Made by a program: the position numbers and the translations under genes. From DASPJL01 sp035628645 (GTDB lineage: Bacteria; Bacteroidota; Bacteroidia; Cytophagales; Cyclobacteriaceae): a DNA stretch of 9,860 bases. The DNA lies in NCBI GenBank assembly GCA_035628645.1, contig DASPJL010000098.1, forward strand, positions 1-9,860, read 5' to 3'. Position 1 is the first letter of the stretch. Every line of letters begins with the position of its first letter. The notes beneath the pieces were generated by a model. The model saw only the letters and a list, made by a program, of their open reading frames with translations, was not told where the DNA came from and did not search any database. Shown in pieces: positions 6,169-9,860 of the stretch.

Positions 6169-7137
6169 TTGAAGATATCTGAAATACAAGCGCCAATAGC
6201 TGAAGAGATGGCTGAATTTGAAAAAAAATTCAGAGAATTCATGAAAAGTCATGTCATGTTATTGGATAAGATAATGACATACATCGTTAAGCAGAAAGGA
6301 AAACAGATCCGACCTATGTTTGTATTTCTTACTGCGCATATTTCCGGGGGAGTAAATGAATCAACCCATAGAGGCGCCGCTCTAATAGAACTTCTTCATA
6401 CGGCTACTCTTGTCCACGACGATGTCGTAGATGACGCTTCATATAGAAGAGGCTTTTTCTCAATAAATGCTTTATGGAAAAATAAAATTGCCGTTCTTGT
6501 AGGTGATTATCTCCTATCCAGAGGACTACTTCTTTCTATAAATAACAACGATTTTGAATTGTTAAAACTTGTTTCCAATGCAGTAAAAGAGATGAGCGAA
6601 GGGGAGCTCCTGCAAATGGAAAAAGCAAGAAATCTTGACATTACAGAAGATGTATATTTTGATATAATACGTCAGAAAACTGCTTCTCTTATTTCAAGTT
6701 GTTGCGCTGTGGGAGCATCCTCCGCCGGTGCTTCGAAAGAAATTGTGGAAAAATTCAAAGATTTTGGGGAAAAGGTAGGCATTGCCTTCCAAATCAAAGA
6801 CGATCTTTTTGATTATGGAAATGAAGAAATAGGAAAACCAGTGGGCATAGACATTAAAGAAAAGAAAATGACTTTGCCTTTGATCTATGCGCTTAATAAT
6901 GCCAGTTGGGGTGAAAAAAGAAGGATTGTAAATATTGTTAAAAACGATAGCGAAAAGCCAAAAAAAGTTGCTGAGGTTATCGAATTCGTCAAAAAAAGTG
7001 GGGGAATAGAATACGCTACCGAAGCAATGAACAGGTACTTTGAAGCAGCGAATTCCATTCTCAACTCGTTTGAAAATTCAATTTACAAGTCCAGTTTGCA
7101 GCAATTGATCCGGTTTACCATAGAACGAAATAAATAA
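6169..7137 (+). CDS. Long-chain polyprenyl diphosphate synthase
   Basis: Trans-prenyltransferase that extends allylic diphosphates with isopentenyl diphosphate, probably making the menaquinone side chain. Counted from TTG 6169 (322 residues), the first aspartate motif DDVVDD is at 84-89 inside HTATLVHDD, and the second, KDDLFD, at 210-215. The residues four and five places before the first motif are Thr and Ala; small residues there mark long-chain synthases. KGKQIRP and the GEL-LQ-EKAR region also fit the octaprenyl/heptaprenyl group. The start is uncertain. TTG 6169 gives LKISEIQAPI, which matches how I recall related proteins beginning; a TTG at 6118 would add 17 hydrophobic, unconserved residues. 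No ATG occurs before the Met in EEMAEF. It lies about 100 bases after the siroheme synthase and may be read from the same transcript. Confidence 0.9.
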   Translation: MKISEIQAPIAEEMAEFEKKFREFMKSHVMLLDKIMTYIVKQKGKQIRPMFVFLTAHISGGVNESTHRGAALIELLHTATLVHDDVVDDASYRRGFFSINALWKNKIAVLVGDYLLSRGLLLSINNNDFELLKLVSNAVKEMSEGELLQMEKARNLDITEDVYFDIIRQKTASLISSCCAVGASSAGASKEIVEKFKDFGEKVGIAFQIKDDLFDYGNEEIGKPVGIDIKEKKMTLPLIYALNNASWGEKRRIVNIVKNDSEKPKKVAEVIEFVKKSGGIEYATEAMNRYFEAANSILNSFENSIYKSSLQQLIRFTIERNK

Positions 7138-7278
7138 TTGATAATAAGTTAATGCGCTGTTATGCCGATTAAGGAAAGTCTGACAGTTACCGAAGAAACG
7201 ATTTAAAGAATAGCAAGAGTTCTCCTGTAGTCTGTCCTCGAACCTCATGCCTCTAACCCCTTTTAAACTTCAAAGCTT

Positions 7279-7653
7279 ATGATTTTTGGAATAGGAACAG
7301 ACCTGGTGGATGTAGAAAGAATAAAGAAAAAAGTAGAAAGTGACCAGGGCTTCAAAGAAAAGATTTTCACCCTTCATGAAATAGAATATTGCGAAACCCA
7401 AACCTTTAAAGCTGAAAACTATGCCGCCCGCTTTGCTGCAAAAGAGGCTTTCTTAAAAGCCCTGGGAACAGGATGGATAGGCGAACTGGCCTTTCATGAA
7501 ATAGAGGTTTCCAAAGATGGGCTCGGAAAGCCTTTTCTCCGGTTATATGGAAAAACCAAAGCCCATATTGACCAAAATGGTATTAAAAATCTTCATCTTT
7601 CTTTAAGTCATATTAAGTCAATTGCCCAGGCTGTAGTAATTTTAGAAAAGTAA
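7279..7653 (+). CDS. acpS: Holo-[acyl-carrier-protein] synthase
   Basis: Transfers 4'-phosphopantetheine from CoA to a serine of apo-ACP. At 124 residues it is the usual AcpS size. GIGTDLVDVERI at 4-15 contains the Mg2+ ligand Asp8. FAAKEAFLKALGTG contains Glu56, the second metal ligand, and LSLSH near the C-terminus is the last conserved strand. It is 22 bases ahead of a PaaK-like ligase and 1.4 kb ahead of an ACP, so it may serve that carrier as well as the fatty-acid ACP. The 141-base gap before it (7138-7278) shows no clear promoter or terminator. Confidence 0.95.
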   Translation: MIFGIGTDLVDVERIKKKVESDQGFKEKIFTLHEIEYCETQTFKAENYAARFAAKEAFLKALGTGWIGELAFHEIEVSKDGLGKPFLRLYGKTKAHIDQNGIKNLHLSLSHIKSIAQAVVILEK

Positions 7654-7675
7654 AAATGTAAAGCATCCTACACTA

Positions 7676-8980
7676 ATGTGGAATAAAGAAATAGAGTACG
7701 CATCAAAGGAAGAAATTAAAAAATACCAGGAACATGAACTATTTTTTACCCTTAAATACCTGGAAAATAATTCTCCCTTCTACTCGAGGGTTTTTAAGGA
7801 AAACAATATTGCCCTGTTCAAAATCAAAAAGCTTGAGGATCTTGCCTTACTTCCGGTTACTACGAAAGACGATCTTCAGAAATACAACAATGACTTTTAC
7901 TGTGTGCCCAGAAATAAGATCATCGATTATGTAACTACAAGCGGCACCCTTGGCGACCCGGTTACTTTTGTGCTTACAGATAAAGATCTGGAACGCCTGG
8001 CGTACAATGAATACTTTTCTTTTAAGGTAGCAGGCGCCTCTTCCGAAGACGTCTTCCAGTTAATGACCACTATTGACAGACGGTTTATGGCAGGCTTGGC
8101 CTATTTTTTAGGGGCGAAAAAATTAGGCGCCGGAATTGTGCGTGTAGGATCAGGAATCCCTGAATTACAATATGATACCATTCAAAGAATTTCACCGACA
8201 AACCTTATAGCCGTCCCCTCCTTTCTGTTAAAGATGATTGAATACGCTGAAAACCATCAAATTGACTATAAAAACAGCAGCATCAAAAAGGCCATTTGTA
8301 TAGGAGAGCCGTTAAGAAATGAAGACTTTTCTCTAAATAATCTTGGAAAGAAGATCAAGGACAAATGGGATATAGAACTTTATTCCACTTATGCCTCCAC
8401 AGAAATGGCGACTTCCTTTACCGAATGTAGAGAAGGAAAAGGCGGCCACCACAATCCTGAACTCATAATTGTAGAATTCCTTGATGAGAATAATAATCCA
8501 GTGGAGGAAGGAGAAGCTGGAGAAGTTACGATCACTACCCTTCAAACAGAGGGAATGCCATTACTGCGCTTTAAAACAGGAGACATTTGTCATTTTTACA
8601 CCGAACCTTGTAAGTGTGGAAGAAAGACACTAAGGGTTGGTCCGGTGATTGGCCGGAAAAATCAAATGATAAAATATAAGGGAACAACCCTTTATCCACC
8701 TGCATTGTACGACCTTCTAAATAATATAGAAGGCGTTGTGAATTACATCATTGAATTGAACACCAATCAGATAGGAACAGATGAAATTTTAATCAGGGTA
8801 GGCACAAAATTTCCTTCTGAGGACCTCGAAAAAACGTTAAAGGATCATTTTAGGGCTAAATTAAGAGTAGCGCCTTCCATTCAGTTTGAAAGTGTCGAGG
8901 AGATCCAAAAAACGCAATTTCAGGAAACCAGCAGAAAACCCGTCATTTTCATTGATAAAAGAGAAAATAAAAGTAATTAA
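7676..8980 (+). CDS. PaaK-like adenylate-forming ligase
   Basis: Member of the phenylacetate-CoA ligase branch of the ANL superfamily, which activates a carboxylic acid with ATP and passes it to a thiol. Length is 434 residues, as for PaaK. Motifs in order: ATP-binding loop TTSGTLGDP at 87-95; YASTEM at 239-244 with Glu243; LLRFKTGD ending at Asp303; CKCGRK at 312-317, the short cysteine motif common in this branch; GRKNQMIKYKG, the hinge to the C-terminal lid; and Lys421 in SRKPVIFIDKR, in the place of the adenylation lysine. The substrate cannot be read from these motifs. Because acpS precedes it and a free-standing ACP follows, the acceptor may be the ACP phosphopantetheine rather than CoA; that is inference. 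No phenylacetate catabolism genes are present in the window. Confidence 0.85.
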   Translation: MWNKEIEYASKEEIKKYQEHELFFTLKYLENNSPFYSRVFKENNIALFKIKKLEDLALLPVTTKDDLQKYNNDFYCVPRNKIIDYVTTSGTLGDPVTFVLTDKDLERLAYNEYFSFKVAGASSEDVFQLMTTIDRRFMAGLAYFLGAKKLGAGIVRVGSGIPELQYDTIQRISPTNLIAVPSFLLKMIEYAENHQIDYKNSSIKKAICIGEPLRNEDFSLNNLGKKIKDKWDIELYSTYASTEMATSFTECREGKGGHHNPELIIVEFLDENNNPVEEGEAGEVTITTLQTEGMPLLRFKTGDICHFYTEPCKCGRKTLRVGPVIGRKNQMIKYKGTTLYPPALYDLLNNIEGVVNYIIELNTNQIGTDEILIRVGTKFPSEDLEKTLKDHFRAKLRVAPSIQFESVEEIQKTQFQETSRKPVIFIDKRENKSN

Positions 8981-9017
8981 AATCAATATAATAAAATGTA
9001 TTATTATTTGATTTTCA
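8981..9017 (+). terminator. AT-rich hairpin after the ligase gene
   Basis: AATCAA (8981-8986) pairs with TTGATT (9008-9013), and ATAATAA (8988-8994) with TTATTAT (9001-9007), giving 13 pairs with one bulged T, followed by TTTC. It begins at the base after the ligase stop codon. Being nearly all A-T it would be weak, so read-through into the ACP gene is plausible. Confidence 0.35.
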
Positions 9018-9024
9018 ATCAACT

Positions 9025-9099
9025 ATCAGCTGATTAATTAATAAAGGCTTTAAAATTATACGACTAGAAAAACTTTTTTGATTATTTTTCGATTAATCG
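9025..9099. repeat. Two perfect palindromes before the ACP gene
   Basis: ATCAGCTGAT (9025-9034) and CGATTAATCG (9090-9099) are perfect ten-base palindromes in the 121-base gap upstream of the ACP start. The second ends two bases before the ATG at 9102. Either could bind a dimeric regulator or be chance in AT-rich DNA. No TTTG/TAnnTTTG promoter is clear in this gap. Confidence 0.3.
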
Positions 9100-9101
9100 G
9101 A

Positions 9102-9356
9102 ATGCCCAACACAATAGCAACCATCTCAAAGGAATTATCCAACTTTATCTCCTCAAATATACTAGCCCAGGATGTACTTCTGACACCTGAAACTTCATTA
9201 GGAAATCTGGGGGTAGATTCTTTTTCAATTATCGAAATTGTTTTGTTTATTGAAAGAAAATACGGCGTGGTGATCCCGGATGAAAATTTAACTCCGGAAA
9301 ACTTAAAAAATGTATCCACGCTGGCAACTTGTACTTACAATTTTTTAAAGAATTGA
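9102..9356 (+). CDS. Stand-alone acyl carrier protein
   Basis: Small acidic carrier of 84 residues. The phosphopantetheine site is Ser40 in LGVDSFSIIEIV, and helix III carries the typical YGVVIPDENL. The end, LKNVSTLATCTYNFLK, is the usual last helix. It is not the housekeeping FabD/FabG-linked ACP by context, since no fatty-acid synthesis genes lie beside it. With acpS, an adenylating ligase and a probable acyltransferase around it, it is probably a dedicated carrier. ATG 9102 is preferred: an in-frame TTG at 9078 would add eight residues (MIIFRLIG) that do not fit the start of ACP helix I and would overlap the upstream palindrome. Confidence 0.9.
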   Translation: MPNTIATISKELSNFISSNILAQDVLLTPETSLGNLGVDSFSIIEIVLFIERKYGVVIPDENLTPENLKNVSTLATCTYNFLKN

Positions 9357-9386
9357 GTTTCACTGAAAGAATATTAAGATGCTCTC

Positions 9387-9430
9387 AAAGGCTTCAAAGA
9401 AACACTCTTTTGTGACCTTTGCCTTTTTTA
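9387..9430 (+). terminator. Terminator after the ACP gene
   Basis: AAAGG (9387-9391) and CAAAG (9395-9399) pair with CTTTG (9417-9421) and CCTTT (9422-9426), ten pairs with a three-base bulge and a 17-base loop. The T-run 9424-9429 overlaps the 3' arm. It lies 31 bases after the ACP stop. The next gene has its own promoter candidate overlapping this hairpin. Confidence 0.5.
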
Positions 9431-9438
9431 TTACTTTG
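9409..9438 (+). promoter_or_regulatory. Probable promoter of the last gene
   Basis: TTTG (9409-9412), 18 bases, then TTACTTTG (9431-9438), one mismatch from TAnnTTTG. The start site would be near 9445, about 20 bases before ATG 9467. Its -33 box lies in the loop of the preceding terminator, so the two signals share DNA. Confidence 0.45.
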
Positions 9439-9466
9439 CGTCATAGCGTGAAACATTATTTACAAG

Positions 9467-9860
9467 ATGCAGAATGAATTTCCTTCAAAAATACCTTTAA
9501 CCGGTTCGGATTATTTTCATCTTTTCCTTGATCAACACGCCAGAAAAAACCCCGGAAGCGGTAATATTGGAAGGCTTGCAGTAAAAGTAGAAGGCGCTAT
9601 ACAAGCAACAACCATTACTGAGAAATTAAAGAGCGATGCATTTCTCCGTTGGACGGGATCTTTATTTGTAAAAAAAGGTTTTCTATTCGCCACTCCTTTT
9701 TGGGTCGTTAAAAAAGAAACTCACATTCGATTTCAGGAATTTTTTATTTCTGAAAAAGATAACTTGCCTGATGAAATACTAGTCCGCAATATTTCCCCCG
9801 AAACGCCTCCATTGATTAACCTGGACTTGATTCATAATAAGGAAGGCACATCTACTATTA
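9467..9860 (+). CDS. Partial: probable condensation/acyltransferase-fold enzyme (N-terminal part)
   Basis: The frame is open from ATG 9467 to the window edge, 131 residues with no stop; the rest of the gene is outside. The start, IPLTGSDYFHLFLDQHARKN, followed by GNIGRLAVKVEG, resembles the first strand and helix of CoA-dependent acyltransferase-fold proteins (NRPS condensation domains, PapA, wax ester synthase). The last visible part, PPLINLDLIHNKEGTSTI, looks like the strands that in this fold come just before the catalytic HHxxxDG motif, which would fall immediately past the edge. The motif is not visible, so the family call is inference. Directly after an ACP, a role in transferring its acyl group is plausible. 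No signal peptide or membrane segment is seen. Confidence 0.5.
   Translation, partial: MQNEFPSKIPLTGSDYFHLFLDQHARKNPGSGNIGRLAVKVEGAIQATTITEKLKSDAFLRWTGSLFVKKGFLFATPFWVVKKETHIRFQEFFISEKDNLPDEILVRNISPETPPLINLDLIHNKEGTSTI

Noticed and set aside
7138..7278. Hidden gene or promoter in the gap before acpS
   Set aside because: Only very short frames occur and no TAnnTTTG element or strong hairpin is visible.
7734..7934. Small + strand frame inside the PaaK-like ligase gene
   Set aside because: It is a second frame within a clear gene, with no family resemblance or own signals.
9078..9101. Upstream TTG start for the ACP
   Set aside because: The added MIIFRLIG does not fit the start of ACP helix I, and the ATG at 9102 gives a standard ACP.

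Overview
The window looks like chromosomal DNA from a member of the Bacteroidota, probably Cytophagales-like. The clues are promoters of the Bacteroidota type (TTTG, about 19 bases, then TAnnTTTG), start codons without Shine-Dalgarno sequences, moderately AT-rich DNA, and the sequence style of GuaA, the HEPN-tailed sulfite reductase and the polyprenyl synthase. All eight complete protein genes and the partial ninth lie on the + strand. I see no RNA genes, insertion sequences, CRISPR or phage genes.

Layout. Positions 1-365 are non-coding: a degenerate tandem repeat with an 11-base period at the left edge, then a promoter flanked by inverted repeats and a terminator-like hairpin in the leader of guaA. 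guaA (GMP synthase) spans 366-1895. A 428-base gap (1896-2323) follows. It holds a promoter, a short leader reading frame with three consecutive cysteine codons, and overlapping antiterminator and intrinsic-terminator structures. It leads into a sulfur/siroheme operon: a ferredoxin-type siroheme sulfite (or nitrite) reductase with a C-terminal HEPN-like domain, uroporphyrinogen-III C-methyltransferase, and a CysG-N/Met8-like siroheme synthase with a C-terminal membrane anchor. The two synthesis enzymes make the siroheme that the reductase needs, and the leader would tie the operon to cysteine supply.

A long-chain polyprenyl diphosphate synthase follows (6169 or 6118 to 7137). The right end holds acpS (holo-ACP synthase), a PaaK-like adenylate-forming ligase, a stand-alone acyl carrier protein and the start of a protein that resembles a condensation/acyltransferase-fold enzyme, cut by the window edge. 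Together these look like an ACP-charging and acyl-transfer set: AcpS arms the carrier, the ligase activates a carboxylic acid, and the last enzyme could transfer it. Substrate and product cannot be read from this window.

The most interesting item is the Cys-Cys-Cys leader with its attenuator at 2082-2240, which has the full logic of ribosome-mediated transcription attenuation in front of a sulfite reductase.
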